Source of the DNA: Bacillota bacterium
GTDB lineage: Bacteria; Bacillota; Clostridia; Christensenellales; SZUA-584
Length of the DNA stretch: 44,111 bases
Reading direction: 5' to 3'
Assembly (NCBI GenBank): GCA_023390815.1
Contig: JAEWCC010000040.1
Coordinates: 1 to 44,111 of the forward strand
Within the stretch, counting starts at the first letter, position 1. Each line of letters starts with the position of its first letter. The position numbers and the translations under genes were made by a program. Under the pieces are notes generated by a model. That model saw only the letters and a list, made by a program, of their open reading frames with translations. It was not told the origin of the DNA and did no database searches. Positions 15,362-24,249 of this stretch are shown here, one piece after another.

Positions 15362-16975
15362 ATGGATATTATATCGATTATTCAACTGTTGGGCGGGCTC
15401 GGACTATTTCTCTATGGCATGAAGCTTATGGCGGAGAGTCTGGAGAAAGCGGCAGGCAATAAGCTGCGCCGCGGACTGGAGGTTTTAACCACCAATCGAT
15501 TTGCCGGTGCGGCGCTTGGCTGCGGCGTTACGACAATCATTCAAAGCTCTTCCGCCACGACTGTGATGGTCGTGGGCTTTGTCAATGCAGGCTTGATGAC
15601 CCTGATGCAGGCGGCGGGCGTTATGATGGGCGCTAACGTAGGAACGACGATTACGGCGTGGATTGTGGGCATCAAGATGACCGACATCGCGCCGATTTTT
15701 GTTTTAATCGGCATCATTATGATGTTTATCAATAAGCGCAGCGTAAAACGCATCGGCGGCATCGTGCTGGGCTTCGGTGTGATATTCGTGGGCATGGAGA
15801 TGATGACGGTATCCATGGCGCCGCTGAAGGACATGCCTGCCTTCCAGAACCTGCTGGTCTCGTTCCAGCATCCGTTCATCGGCATACTCGTCGGTCTGCT
15901 TGTTACCATGTTGATCCAGAGCTCGTCGGCTACGACCGGTATTCTGGTCGGCCTGGCGCTCGCTGGGGCGATCTCGTTCGAGTCCGCGGTGTATGTGATC
16001 CTCGGTACCAATATGGGCACCTGCATTACCGCGCTTCTTTCAAGTATCGGGGCCAGCAAGACAGCGCGCCGCGCGGCGCTGTTCCACCTTTTCTTCAACA
16101 TTTTTGGCGTGGTGCTGTTTGCCATACTGCTGCAAGTGCTGCCCATTGTGGCGTGGATTGAGTCGCTTGCCCCTGAGGTACAGACACAGATCGCGCTGTT
16201 CCATACAATCTTCAATACAATTACGCTGCTGATACTGATCTGGTATCCGCAGCCGCTCATTAAGCTCACCGGCCTCATCATCCGCGGCGAGGACGAGATG
16301 GTCAAAAAGCGGCGCTTCCAGTATATTGGGGAGAAACTGCTCGAGACACCGTCGATTGCAATTAGCCAAACGATCAAGGAAGTCGGTCGTATGGCGGATA
16401 TCGCGCGGGAGAATTATGAACTGGCGATCCAGGCGTTTCTGGGGCCGGACGAGAGCAAGGTTGCGGTGGTGCTGGAACAGGAACAGCTGGTGAATTATCT
16501 GAACCATGAGATCACGAGCTATCTGGCCCGGGTTACCGCGCAGGAGCTTTCAGTAGGCGACGCGAGCATCGCTGCCGACCTGTTTCATATCATCAACGAT
16601 ATTGAGCGTATTTCCGACCACGCGGAGAACTTTGCTGAATACGCCGCTTCGCGTGTCGATGATAAAATTTCCTTTACCGATGATGCGATCGCCGAGATCA
16701 AGGAAATGCACGGCTATGTGTCGCAGGCGCTGGAAGACTGTGTGCTGGCCCTTAAGAACAATGACAAGCTTTTAGCCGACGAGGTGATCCGCGTTGAGAA
16801 GATCGTTGATGAATATGAGGGCAAACTGAAAAATAACCACGTGGCGCGAATTGCCAAGGGAAAGTGCTCTGCGCGAGCCGGCATGTTGTTTGCCGACCTC
16901 GTGACGAATCTCGAAAGAGTATCGGATCACGCGACCAACATCGCCTATTACGTAACGCAGAACAATTACCGATAA
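15362..16975 (+). CDS. Na+/phosphate cotransporter family protein with PhoU-like domain
   Basis: A 537-residue NptA/YjbB-type transporter. The two inverted repeat halves each carry the family signature QSSSATT (residues about 61-67 and about 183-189) within eight or so hydrophobic helices (about 1-310). A C-terminal PhoU-like helical domain follows (about 340-535, containing DIERISDHAENFAEY and LERVSDHATNIAYY). The family couples inward or outward phosphate movement to sodium, and the PhoU domain suggests regulation by phosphate status. AAGGGG lies about 11 nt before ATG 15362; an ATG at 15354 is closer but hits a stop after two codons. Upstream TTTACA repeats point to Pho-regulon control. 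Confidence 0.88.
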   Translation: MDIISIIQLLGGLGLFLYGMKLMAESLEKAAGNKLRRGLEVLTTNRFAGAALGCGVTTIIQSSSATTVMVVGFVNAGLMTLMQAAGVMMGANVGTTITAWIVGIKMTDIAPIFVLIGIIMMFINKRSVKRIGGIVLGFGVIFVGMEMMTVSMAPLKDMPAFQNLLVSFQHPFIGILVGLLVTMLIQSSSATTGILVGLALAGAISFESAVYVILGTNMGTCITALLSSIGASKTARRAALFHLFFNIFGVVLFAILLQVLPIVAWIESLAPEVQTQIALFHTIFNTITLLILIWYPQPLIKLTGLIIRGEDEMVKKRRFQYIGEKLLETPSIAISQTIKEVGRMADIARENYELAIQAFLGPDESKVAVVLEQEQLVNYLNHEITSYLARVTAQELSVGDASIAADLFHIINDIERISDHAENFAEYAASRVDDKISFTDDAIAEIKEMHGYVSQALEDCVLALKNNDKLLADEVIRVEKIVDEYEGKLKNNHVARIAKGKCSARAGMLFADLVTNLERVSDHATNIAYYVTQNNYR

Positions 16976-17022
16976 AGCGCGTGATATCGCTCTTTTTCGC
17001 GGTTCGCCCGTAAAGTTTTCTA

Positions 17023-17051
17023 TTGCTTTTTTGGCCCGCATCGCATAAAAT
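17023..17051 (+). promoter_or_regulatory. SigA-type promoter of pgk
   Basis: TTGCTT (17023-17028), 17-bp spacer, TAAAAT (17046-17051), about 48 nt before the pgk ATG. Confidence 0.55.
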
Positions 17052-17098
17052 AAGTCTCGAATTTGACGTTGGAAAACATAGAACACAAGGAGTGTAGA

Positions 17099-18283
17099 AT
17101 GAATAAAAGAACGGTTAAGGACATAGATGTCAGAGGCAAACGCGTATTGGTACGCGTGGACTTCAATGTGCCGCTGAACGATAAAAAGGAAATCACTGAC
17201 GAGACACGTATCGTTGCGGCCCTCCCCACGATAAAGTATCTGATTGACAACAACGCAAAGATCATCCTTTGCTCACACCTTGGACGCCCGAAGGGCGCTC
17301 CCGACCCGAAGTACTCGCTTGCGCCTGTGGCGGCAAGGCTGGCTCAGCTTCTGCCCTGCAAGGTCACTTTTGCCACCGACGTCATCGGCGAGTCCGCGCA
17401 GGCGGCTGTGGCGGCTCTCGGCGAAGGTGAGGTCGTACTGATTGAGAACGTGCGCTTCCATAAGGAAGAGACGGACAACGACGCCGAATTCTCCAAGAAG
17501 CTGGCTTCGCTGGCTGAAATCTTCGTGAACGACGCTTTCGGCTCCGCGCACCGGGCACATTCGTCCACGACGGGCGTTGCGGACTACATCCCCGCGGTCG
17601 CAGGCTTCCTGATCGGCAAAGAACTCGACGTGCTGGGCGGCGCGCTCGATAACCCCGCGCGGCCGTTCATCGCGATTCTGGGCGGCGCGAAAGTGTCCGA
17701 CAAGATCGGCGTTATCGAAAACCTGATTACCAAAGCGGATACGATCCTGCTGGGCGGCGGCATGGCATATACCTTCCTTAAAGCCAAAGGTTACGAAGTG
17801 GGCACTTCGCTCGTCGATGAAGAACGCGTCGAGCTGGCCAAAGGCCTCATGAAGAAGGCCGAGGAGAAGGGTGTGGATCTTAGCCTGCCCGTCGATACGA
17901 TCATCGCGGATAAGTTTGATGCGGATGCGAATACACAAGTCGTCCCTGCGGAACACATCACGCCGGGTTGGATGGGCCTCGATATCGGACCTTCCACGCG
18001 TATGCTTTTTGCGGATAAGATCCGTACGGCCAAGACCGTGATCTGGAACGGGCCGATGGGCGTGTTCGAGATGAAGGCGTTTGCGGACGGCACCCGCGCG
18101 ATTGCCAAGGCGATGGCGGATTGCGACGGCGTTACCATCATCGGCGGCGGCGACAGCGCGGCTGCAGTGCAGCAGATGGGCTATGCCGATGCGATGACGC
18201 ACATTTCCACGGGCGGCGGCGCCAGCCTCGAATTCCTCGAAGGAATCGAGCTTCCGGGCGTGGCTGCGCTGCTGGATAAATAA
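17099..18283 (+). CDS. pgk: Phosphoglycerate kinase
   Basis: A 394-residue enzyme, standard bacterial length. N-terminal substrate-binding motifs are RVLVRVDFNVPL and LCSHLGRPKG. HRAHSSTTG, ILGGAKVSDKIGVIENL and the C-terminal nucleotide loop TIIGGGDSAAAV ... HISTGGGASLEFLEG are all present. It converts 1,3-bisphosphoglycerate + ADP to 3-phosphoglycerate + ATP in glycolysis. Start ATG 17099 follows AAGGAGTG; the ORF extension to 17063 has no ribosome binding site. It leads a pgk-tpiA-gpmI group. gapdh and enolase, often next to it, are not here. Confidence 0.97.
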   Translation: MNKRTVKDIDVRGKRVLVRVDFNVPLNDKKEITDETRIVAALPTIKYLIDNNAKIILCSHLGRPKGAPDPKYSLAPVAARLAQLLPCKVTFATDVIGESAQAAVAALGEGEVVLIENVRFHKEETDNDAEFSKKLASLAEIFVNDAFGSAHRAHSSTTGVADYIPAVAGFLIGKELDVLGGALDNPARPFIAILGGAKVSDKIGVIENLITKADTILLGGGMAYTFLKAKGYEVGTSLVDEERVELAKGLMKKAEEKGVDLSLPVDTIIADKFDADANTQVVPAEHITPGWMGLDIGPSTRMLFADKIRTAKTVIWNGPMGVFEMKAFADGTRAIAKAMADCDGVTIIGGGDSAAAVQQMGYADAMTHISTGGGASLEFLEGIELPGVAALLDK

Positions 18284-18316
18284 GAGGGATGCTGTTTCAA
18301 TATCGTGCTTATGATG

Positions 18317-18346
18317 GGGCTGCCCTCTTTTGAGGCGGCCCTTTTT
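18317..18346 (+). terminator. Intrinsic terminator or attenuator between pgk and tpiA
   Basis: GGGCTGCC (18317-18324) pairs with GGCGGCCC across a TTTT-containing loop and is followed by five T. Two competing pairings are visible. AGAGGG (18283-18288) can pair with CCCTCT (18323-18328), disrupting the terminator. ATGCTGT (18289-18295) pairs with ACAGCAT (18347-18353), enclosing it. Further on, AAGGCTT occurs twice (18412, 18436) with AGCCTT at 18443. I see no clear promoter between the structure and tpiA. Confidence 0.65.
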
Positions 18347-18476
18347 ACAGCATAGCGGGCAAGCGCGTTAAAGATCACCGGAATTTGGGTATGAATACAG
18401 GGAGGCCGATTAAGGCTTCACAAGACACGGGTATCAAGGCTTAGCCTTATCAATATTTTCACTGGAGGTTCAACAC

Positions 18477-19229
18477 ATGAGAAAGCCGATTATCGCAGGA
18501 AATTGGAAAATGAATAAAACGCCGCAGGAGGCGAGGGAACTCGTCAGCGCGCTGATTCCGCTCGTCGCGGAAGCGAAGGACGTAGATATCGTGGTCTGCC
18601 CGCCGTTCGTATGCATAGAAGCGGCAGCGGCAGTGCTGCGCGAGTCCAACATTCATCTGGGTGCACAGAATATGCACTTTGAGGCGAGCGGCGCGTACAC
18701 GGGCGAGGTTTCCCCGGGCATGCTGAAAGCCTTGGGCGTGGAATACGTAATCCTGGGCCATTCGGAGCGCAGGCAGTACTTTGGCGAGACTGACGAGGGC
18801 GTCAACAAGAAGGCAAAGGCCGCGCTGGCGGCGGGTATCGTTCCGATCATCTGCGTGGGCGAGACGCTCGAAGAGCGCGAAAACGGCATCACCGCCGAGG
18901 TCGTATGCAAACAGACCAAGCTTGCGCTGCTCGGATTGACCGAGGAGCAGGCAGCGGGCGTCGTGATCGCATACGAACCCATCTGGGCAATCGGCACGGG
19001 CAAGACCGCGACCTCCGAGGATGCCAACGACACGATCGGTACTATCCGCGGGGCGGTGGCCGAGGTGTTCGGCGACGATACGGCGTTTGAAGTCCGCATC
19101 CAGTACGGCGGCAGCATGAAGCCCTCCAACGCGGCGGAGCTGATGGCGATGCCGGAGATCGACGGCGGCCTCATCGGCGGCGCTGCGCTCAAAGCAGAGG
19201 ACTTCTCACAGATCGTCAACTATAAATGA
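18477..19229 (+). CDS. tpiA: Triose-phosphate isomerase
   Basis: A 250-residue TIM barrel of normal length. The catalytic residues are in NWKMN (Lys13), VILGHSERR (His) and the AYEPIWAIGTGKTA loop (Glu plus the mobile loop); the phosphate-binding YGGSMKPSN is present. It interconverts dihydroxyacetone phosphate and glyceraldehyde 3-phosphate. GGAGG lies 9 nt before ATG 18477. The 193-nt gap after pgk contains a terminator-like structure, so expression relative to pgk may be modulated. gpmI follows after 8 nt. Confidence 0.97.
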   Translation: MRKPIIAGNWKMNKTPQEARELVSALIPLVAEAKDVDIVVCPPFVCIEAAAAVLRESNIHLGAQNMHFEASGAYTGEVSPGMLKALGVEYVILGHSERRQYFGETDEGVNKKAKAALAAGIVPIICVGETLEERENGITAEVVCKQTKLALLGLTEEQAAGVVIAYEPIWAIGTGKTATSEDANDTIGTIRGAVAEVFGDDTAFEVRIQYGGSMKPSNAAELMAMPEIDGGLIGGAALKAEDFSQIVNYK

Positions 19230-19237
19230 GGCAAAGT

Positions 19238-20773
19238 ATGAGCAAAAAACTGACTGCTCTGATGATACTCGACGGCTTCGGCGATTGCAGCGAAACGCGC
19301 GGTAACGCGATTTTCATATCGGGCGTGCCCAACATCACCAAGCTGCGCGAGGAGTATCCCACGACGGATATTAAGGCGTCGGGCCGCGCGGTGGGCCTTC
19401 CGGAAGGACAGATGGGCAACTCCGAGGTGGGGCACTTAAACATCGGCGCGGGCCGCATCGTATATCAGGAACTTACGCGCATCACCAAGGACATCGAGGA
19501 CGGCGGCTTCTTCCAGAAGGAAGAGCTCATCGGCGCGATGGAGCACGTGAAGCAAAACGGTACGAAGCTGCACACCTACGGTCTCGTCTCGGATGGCGGC
19601 GTGCACAGCCATAACGAGCATCTCTATGCGCTGCTGCGCATGGCGAAGGAACGCGGTGTCGAGCAGGTGTATGTGCACTGCTTCATGGACGGACGCGACG
19701 TACCGCCCGACAGCGGCAAGGGCTACATCGAACAGCTCGAAGCGGAGATTAAAAAGATCGGCATGGGCAAAATCGCCACGGTGATGGGCCGATATTACGC
19801 GATGGACCGCGACAACCGGTTTGAGCGCGTCGTGAAGGCGTACAACGCGATGGTCAAGGCCGAGGGCGTCACCGCGGATTCCGCCGTGCAGGCGATGCAG
19901 CAGAGCTACGACAAGGGCGAGATGGACGAGTTTGTGCTGCCCACGGTCGTACAGGAGAATGGGAAGCCGGTTGCGACGATCAGCAGCAACGACGCGATCA
20001 TATTCTTCAACTTCCGTCCGGACCGCGCGCGGGAGATTACACGCACGTTCATCGACCCGGAGTTTACTGGTTTTGAGCGGCAGTACTTCCCCGTGCACTA
20101 CGTGTGCATGACGCAGTACGACAAGACGTTTAAAAACGTAGAGGTCGTCTACAAGCCCGAATCGCTCTCCAACACGTTGGGCGAATACCTCTCCAAGAAT
20201 AATCTGAAACAGTTCCGCATCGCGGAGACGGAGAAGTACGCGCATGTCACGTTCTTCTTCAACGGCGGCGTAGAGGCGCCGAATCCGGGCGAGGATCGAT
20301 TCCTGATCCCGTCGCCCAAGGTTGCGACCTACGACCTGCAGCCCGAAATGAGCGCGTGCCAAGTGGCGGACGAGGCTATCAAGCACATCGAATCGGGCGA
20401 ATACGACGTGATGATTTTAAACTTCGCCAACCCCGATATGGTGGGTCACACGGGTGTACTCGAAGCAGCCGTAAAGGCCGTGACCGCGGTCGACGGGTGT
20501 GTAGGCAGGGTGGTGGACGCGATTAAACGCATGGGCGGCGAGGTCATGATCACGGCCGACCACGGCAATGCGGAAAAGATGCTCGACGAGGACGGCGGGC
20601 CATTTACGGCGCACACGACCTGCGAGGTGCCGTTCATACTCGTCAGCGAAAGGTTCAAGGGCACTAAGCTGCGCAACGGCGGCATACTTGCGGATCTCGC
20701 GCCGACGATGCTGAAGCTCATCGGCTTGCCGGTGCCGGGTGAGATGACGGGCAAATCGCTTATCGAGGAATAG
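19238..20773 (+). CDS. gpmI: 2,3-bisphosphoglycerate-independent phosphoglycerate mutase
   Basis: A 511-residue enzyme of the alkaline phosphatase superfamily, full length. Metal and nucleophile motifs are LMILDGFGD, GNSEVGHLNIG (the phosphorylated Ser), VHSHNEHL, DGRDVPP, FFNFRPDRARE, NFANPDMVGHTG and TADHGNAE. It interconverts 3- and 2-phosphoglycerate, typically with Mn2+. The start is set at ATG 19238, 6 nt after GAGG. A more upstream in-frame ATG at 19226 overlaps the tpiA stop as ATGA but has no ribosome binding site at the right distance. Confidence 0.96.
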   Translation: MSKKLTALMILDGFGDCSETRGNAIFISGVPNITKLREEYPTTDIKASGRAVGLPEGQMGNSEVGHLNIGAGRIVYQELTRITKDIEDGGFFQKEELIGAMEHVKQNGTKLHTYGLVSDGGVHSHNEHLYALLRMAKERGVEQVYVHCFMDGRDVPPDSGKGYIEQLEAEIKKIGMGKIATVMGRYYAMDRDNRFERVVKAYNAMVKAEGVTADSAVQAMQQSYDKGEMDEFVLPTVVQENGKPVATISSNDAIIFFNFRPDRAREITRTFIDPEFTGFERQYFPVHYVCMTQYDKTFKNVEVVYKPESLSNTLGEYLSKNNLKQFRIAETEKYAHVTFFFNGGVEAPNPGEDRFLIPSPKVATYDLQPEMSACQVADEAIKHIESGEYDVMILNFANPDMVGHTGVLEAAVKAVTAVDGCVGRVVDAIKRMGGEVMITADHGNAEKMLDEDGGPFTAHTTCEVPFILVSERFKGTKLRNGGILADLAPTMLKLIGLPVPGEMTGKSLIEE

Positions 20774-20781
20774 CTACGCAT

Positions 20782-20814
20782 GCGCTCCGCTTTCAAAGCG
20801 GAGCGCTTTTCTCT
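20782..20814 (+). terminator. Intrinsic terminator after gpmI
   Basis: A perfect 12-bp stem (20782-20793 with 20795-20806, GCGCTCCGCTTT and its complement) followed by TTTTCTCT. It ends the pgk-tpiA-gpmI group. Confidence 0.9.
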
Positions 20815-20846
20815 CGAGGCGGACGCATTTTTGTGCGATTTGGGTA

Positions 20847-20875
20847 TAGATTAATACGGGAAGCCATTGTATAAT
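20847..20875 (+). promoter_or_regulatory. Probable promoter of the P-loop protein gene
   Basis: Perfect -10 TATAAT (20870-20875), 17 bp after a weak -35 TAGATT (20847-20852), 30 nt before the ATG. Confidence 0.45.
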
Positions 20876-20904
20876 GATAAAAAAGTGTAAAGGAGTGGTG
20901 CCCG

Positions 20905-21309
20905 ATGATACGATTGATTTACGGTAAAAAGGGCAGCGGAAAATCCAAGAAGCTGCTCGACCTCGCCAACGCAGAGGTTGCCCGCGCCACCGGTAATCTG
21001 GTCTATTTGGACGACGACAACCGCTGCATGTACGATCTTCAGCACGAAATTCGCTTCATCAACACCAGCGACTACGGTATCGACAACATCGACCAACTCT
21101 ACGGTTTTGTATGCGGAATACTTTCCGGGGATTTTGACATCTCCGCTATTTTTATTGACGGCCTTAAAAAGATGATCAAGAAGCACGACGGCGACCTCGA
21201 AGCGCTGCTCAAAAAGCTCGATGAGAAGTTCGGCGACGTCACTGCGCACATCGTCATCAGCGGCAGTGAGGAAGCACCGGAGTTTTTAAAGAAATACATA
21301 GCGGAATAA
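20905..21309 (+). CDS. Small P-loop NTPase-like protein, unknown function
   Basis: A 134-residue protein. Walker A is GKKGSGKSKK at residues 7-16, directly after the first beta strand. A strand-forming ISAIFIDGLKK around 80-90 could supply the Walker B Asp, and HIVISGS near 114-120 resembles a sensor strand. I do not recognise a named family. The compact P-loop fold suggests nucleotide binding, but the length is too short for most AAA or kinase families. AAGGAGTGGTG precedes ATG 20905. It has its own promoter and is followed by a terminator-like element before thrC. Confidence 0.75.
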   Translation: MIRLIYGKKGSGKSKKLLDLANAEVARATGNLVYLDDDNRCMYDLQHEIRFINTSDYGIDNIDQLYGFVCGILSGDFDISAIFIDGLKKMIKKHDGDLEALLKKLDEKFGDVTAHIVISGSEEAPEFLKKYIAE

Positions 21310-21322
21310 AACTGGAATAACC

Positions 21323-21393
21323 ACCTGCTATCCGGCGGGCGTTCCCGTCTGCGGTTTGCGGACGGGAATGCTCGCTGTCACGCAGGTTTTTTT
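21323..21393 (+). terminator. Nested hairpin terminator directly upstream of thrC
   Basis: An outer stem ACCTGC (21323-21328)/GCAGGT (21382-21387) runs straight into seven T (21387-21393). It encloses a strong inner hairpin, GCGTTCCCGTC/GACGGGAATGC (21340-21371). The T-tract ends 14 nt before the thrC ATG, with the ribosome binding site AGAGG in between. It is either the terminator of the P-loop gene or a leader attenuator of thrC. Confidence 0.75.
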
Positions 21394-21407
21394 ACAAGAG
21401 GCCAAAA

Positions 21408-22868
21408 ATGCAATTAATCAGCACAAGAAACAAGCAGGAGACCGCGGAGGCGCTGGATGCGGTGCTGCGCGGCATTGCGCCGGATGGCGGGCTTTATGTG
21501 CCGTCGTCGTTTCCAACCCTGGGTGATATCGAAACGTTGCTGCCGCTCGGTTACGATGCGCTCAGCGCACAGGTTCTTTCGCAGTTCTTTGACGGCATAC
21601 CGGATATGGGGGCGCTGACCAAAGCGGCATACAGCAGCTTTGACGATCCGGCGGTCGCGCCGGTGAAAGCGCTCGGCAGCGGACAGTACGTGATGGAGCT
21701 CTGGCACGGGCCGACGCTCGCGTTCAAAGACATGGCGCTGTCCATCCTGCCGCGGCTGATGACGGCGGCGATGAGCAAAGAACAGGGCAAGGATGTGCTG
21801 ATACTCGTCGCGACTTCGGGCGATACGGGCAAGGCTGCGCTTGAGGGCTTTTGCGACGTGCCGCATACCAAAATATTTGTGTTCTATCCCGACCAGGGCG
21901 TTTCTGACATGCAGCGGCTGCAGATGACGACGCAGCGCGGAGACAATACCCATGTGGCCGCGGTGCGCGGCAACTTCGACGACGCGCAGAGCGGCGTCAA
22001 GGCGATATTCGCCGACAACGCATTCGCCGAAAAAGCCGCGGAAAAGGGCTATGGCCTCTCGTCTGCCAATTCGATCAACTTCGGGCGGCTTGCACCGCAG
22101 ATTGCCTATTACGTCTGGGCATACGCGCAGTTGCGTAAGCGCGGAGAGATCGCACCGGGGGAGAAGGTCAACTTCGTGGTGCCGACGGGCAACTTCGGCA
22201 ACATCCTTGCGGCGTACTACGCCAAGCGCATGGGGTTGCCGGTGGGCAGGCTGATCTGCGCATCCAACCAAAACAATGTCCTGACGGATTTCTTCCGCCA
22301 GGGCGAATATTCTTTGAAACGGCCCTTCTTTAAAACGATGTCGCCCTCGATGGACATCCTGATATCCAGCAACCTCGAGCGGCTGCTGTTTGAACTGACG
22401 GGACGCGACGCGACGGCGGTGCAAGGCATGATGGCGCAGCTTAAAAGTACGGGGCGTTATGACATCGGCGAAGCGGCACGGAGCACGCTGGAAGCCGACT
22501 TCTGGGCGGACTGGTGCGGCGAGGACGAGACCCAGGCTGCGATCCGACATACCTTTGAACAAAACGGCTATCTCGCCGACACGCACACCGCGGTGGCGCT
22601 CGGCGTTTACGAAAAATACAGAGCGACGGGGGATACGGCGAAGACGGTCATCGTTTCGACCGCGTCGCCCTACAAATTCCCCGCCGACGTACTGTCCGCG
22701 CTCGGTGAAGACGCATCGAGGTCGGCATTCGGCGCGGCAAAGAGGCTCAGCGAGCGGACGAATACAGTGATACCTCGGCAGCTTTCGGAGCTGGAGACCA
22801 GCCCGGTACGGCACAATACCGTCGTGGATATCCCCGGCATGGCTCAAGCGGTGCTGGAGGTGCTGTAA
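21408..22868 (+). CDS. thrC: Threonine synthase
   Basis: A 486-residue fold-type II PLP enzyme in the longer (fungal/gamma-proteobacterial-like) threonine synthase class. The PLP lysine is Lys107 in GPTLAFKDMA. VATSGDTGKAALEGF and VPTGNFGNILAAYYAKRMG are the phosphate- and PLP-binding loops. It converts O-phosphohomoserine to threonine. ATG 21408 follows a terminator-like structure by only 14 nt, and no separate promoter is visible, so expression may depend on readthrough. The stop overlaps the next start (TAATG). Confidence 0.95.
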   Translation: MQLISTRNKQETAEALDAVLRGIAPDGGLYVPSSFPTLGDIETLLPLGYDALSAQVLSQFFDGIPDMGALTKAAYSSFDDPAVAPVKALGSGQYVMELWHGPTLAFKDMALSILPRLMTAAMSKEQGKDVLILVATSGDTGKAALEGFCDVPHTKIFVFYPDQGVSDMQRLQMTTQRGDNTHVAAVRGNFDDAQSGVKAIFADNAFAEKAAEKGYGLSSANSINFGRLAPQIAYYVWAYAQLRKRGEIAPGEKVNFVVPTGNFGNILAAYYAKRMGLPVGRLICASNQNNVLTDFFRQGEYSLKRPFFKTMSPSMDILISSNLERLLFELTGRDATAVQGMMAQLKSTGRYDIGEAARSTLEADFWADWCGEDETQAAIRHTFEQNGYLADTHTAVALGVYEKYRATGDTAKTVIVSTASPYKFPADVLSALGEDASRSAFGAAKRLSERTNTVIPRQLSELETSPVRHNTVVDIPGMAQAVLEVL

Positions 22869-23152
22869 TGCATGCGGCGGTGTTCGAAGCCACGCTGGCG
22901 ATTCCCGGCGCGCAGAGCCTCAAGGATAAGCGCATGGTGATCCGCAGCGTCAAAGAACGGTGCCGCTCGCGCTTTAACGTATCGGTCGTGGAGAGCGGCG
23001 AAAACGATAAGTGGCAGCGCTGCCGTATGACGTTCGCGATGGCGGCGGTCAGCGAAACAGCGGCGCAGCAGGGCATGCAGGATATCGTGGATTTTCTGTA
23101 TGAAGACGGGCGCTGCGAAGTGTTGGAAATACAATCCCTTTTGGAGGAATGA
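22868..23152 (+). CDS. DUF503 (YlxP-like) family protein
   Basis: A 94-residue protein with the DUF503 pattern: a first strand, then SLKDKRMVIRSVKERCRSRFNVSVVE, then a strand carrying CRMTFAMAAVS and a C-terminal helix. The family is a ferredoxin-like-fold protein, often beside ribosome-maturation genes (rbfA) in Firmicutes; its role is not established. The start overlaps the thrC stop by one base (TAATG) and its stop lies 2 nt before the trpS start. It is therefore in the thrC-trpS operon, away from its more usual neighbourhood. Confidence 0.85.
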   Translation: MHAAVFEATLAIPGAQSLKDKRMVIRSVKERCRSRFNVSVVESGENDKWQRCRMTFAMAAVSETAAQQGMQDIVDFLYEDGRCEVLEIQSLLEE

Positions 23153-23154
23153 AT

Positions 23155-24159
23155 ATGCAGCAGGACAAGAAGACGATATTTTCAGGCGTACAGCCCTCGG
23201 GCGTGCTCACGATCGGCAACTATCTGGGTGCGATCAAGAACTGGGTGAAGCTGCAGGACGAATACAACTGTTATTACTGTGTGGTCGATCTGCACGCGCT
23301 GACGGTACGGCAGGATGCGGCGGAATTCAGGAAACGCTGCATTGATACGCTGGCGTTGCTGCTCGCGGCGGGGCTGGATCCGCAGAAGAACATCGTCTAT
23401 TTTCAGTCGCACGTATCCGGCCACGCCGAACTGGCGTGGATTTTAAACTGCTTCACGTATATGGGCGAGCTTTCGCGCATGACACAGTTCAAGGAGAAGA
23501 GCGAGCGCCACGCCGATAATATCAACTCGGGGCTGTTTACGTACCCCGTGCTGATGGCGGCGGACATTCTGCTCTATTCCGCGGATCTGGTGCCGGTCGG
23601 CGCGGACCAGAAGCAGCATCTGGAGATCACGCGCGATATCGCGATTCGCTTCAACAACGTCTACGGGGACGTGTTCACGATACCCGAGCCGTACATCCCC
23701 AAGGCGGGCGCGCGCATCATGAGCCTGGCGGACCCGGAATCGAAGATGAGCAAATCCGACGACAACGACAACGCGTATATATCCCTTCTCGACAAGCCGG
23801 AAGTGATTCAGCGCAAGATGAAGCGTGCCGTAACGGACTCGGACGGCGAGATCCGCTTCTCGGAGGATAAGCCGGGCGTATCGAACCTGATGTCGATCTA
23901 CAGCGCCGTGACGGGCAATACCATGGAGCAGATCGAAGCGGAGTTTGCGGGACAAGGCTACGGCGCGCTCAAGTCGCGCGTGGCGGATGTCCTGTGTGAG
24001 GAGCTGGAGCCTTTGCAGCAGCGGTTCGAGAAGATCCGTGCGGACAAGACATACCTGAGCGAAGTCATCAAGAACGGCGCAGAGCAGGCGGAGCGCAACG
24101 CGGTGCGCATGCTGCGCAAGGTGTACAAGAAGGTGGGCCTTGCGCCGAGGGAGCTGTAA
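23155..24159 (+). CDS. trpS: Tryptophanyl-tRNA synthetase
   Basis: A 334-residue class Ic aminoacyl-tRNA synthetase, standard bacterial length. The HIGH-type signature is PSGVLTIGNYLG (TIGN) and the KMSKS loop is SKMSKSDDND near residues 194-203. DLHALT, EIT-like GADQKQHLEITRDIA and the anticodon-binding helices follow. It charges tRNA-Trp. ATG 23155 is preferred because GGAGG (23143-23147) has 7-nt spacing to it; ATG 23149 would be only 1 nt away. It is translated from the thrC-DUF503-trpS transcript. Confidence 0.96.
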   Translation: MQQDKKTIFSGVQPSGVLTIGNYLGAIKNWVKLQDEYNCYYCVVDLHALTVRQDAAEFRKRCIDTLALLLAAGLDPQKNIVYFQSHVSGHAELAWILNCFTYMGELSRMTQFKEKSERHADNINSGLFTYPVLMAADILLYSADLVPVGADQKQHLEITRDIAIRFNNVYGDVFTIPEPYIPKAGARIMSLADPESKMSKSDDNDNAYISLLDKPEVIQRKMKRAVTDSDGEIRFSEDKPGVSNLMSIYSAVTGNTMEQIEAEFAGQGYGALKSRVADVLCEELEPLQQRFEKIRADKTYLSEVIKNGAEQAERNAVRMLRKVYKKVGLAPREL

Positions 24160-24249
24160 AGACGATCATTTTGCGATGCCGGGGCAGCAGTGACTGAGCG
24201 TCACGGGAAGAAATTGTGGTATTGATCATTCAAGGAAAGCGAACGACAG

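Noticed and set aside
16976..16999. Terminator after the Na/Pi transporter gene
   Set aside because: Only a 4-bp AGCG/CGCT stem precedes the CTTTTT run, too weak to call.
21310..21407. T-box or amino-acid riboswitch before thrC
   Set aside because: No T-box sequence (TGGNACCGCG-like), no specifier stem and no recognised aptamer; only a terminator-like structure can be supported.
21414..22847. A 477-codon antisense ORF across thrC
   Set aside because: It mirrors codon-position GC bias; the composition is Arg/His-rich with no domain, while thrC is clear.
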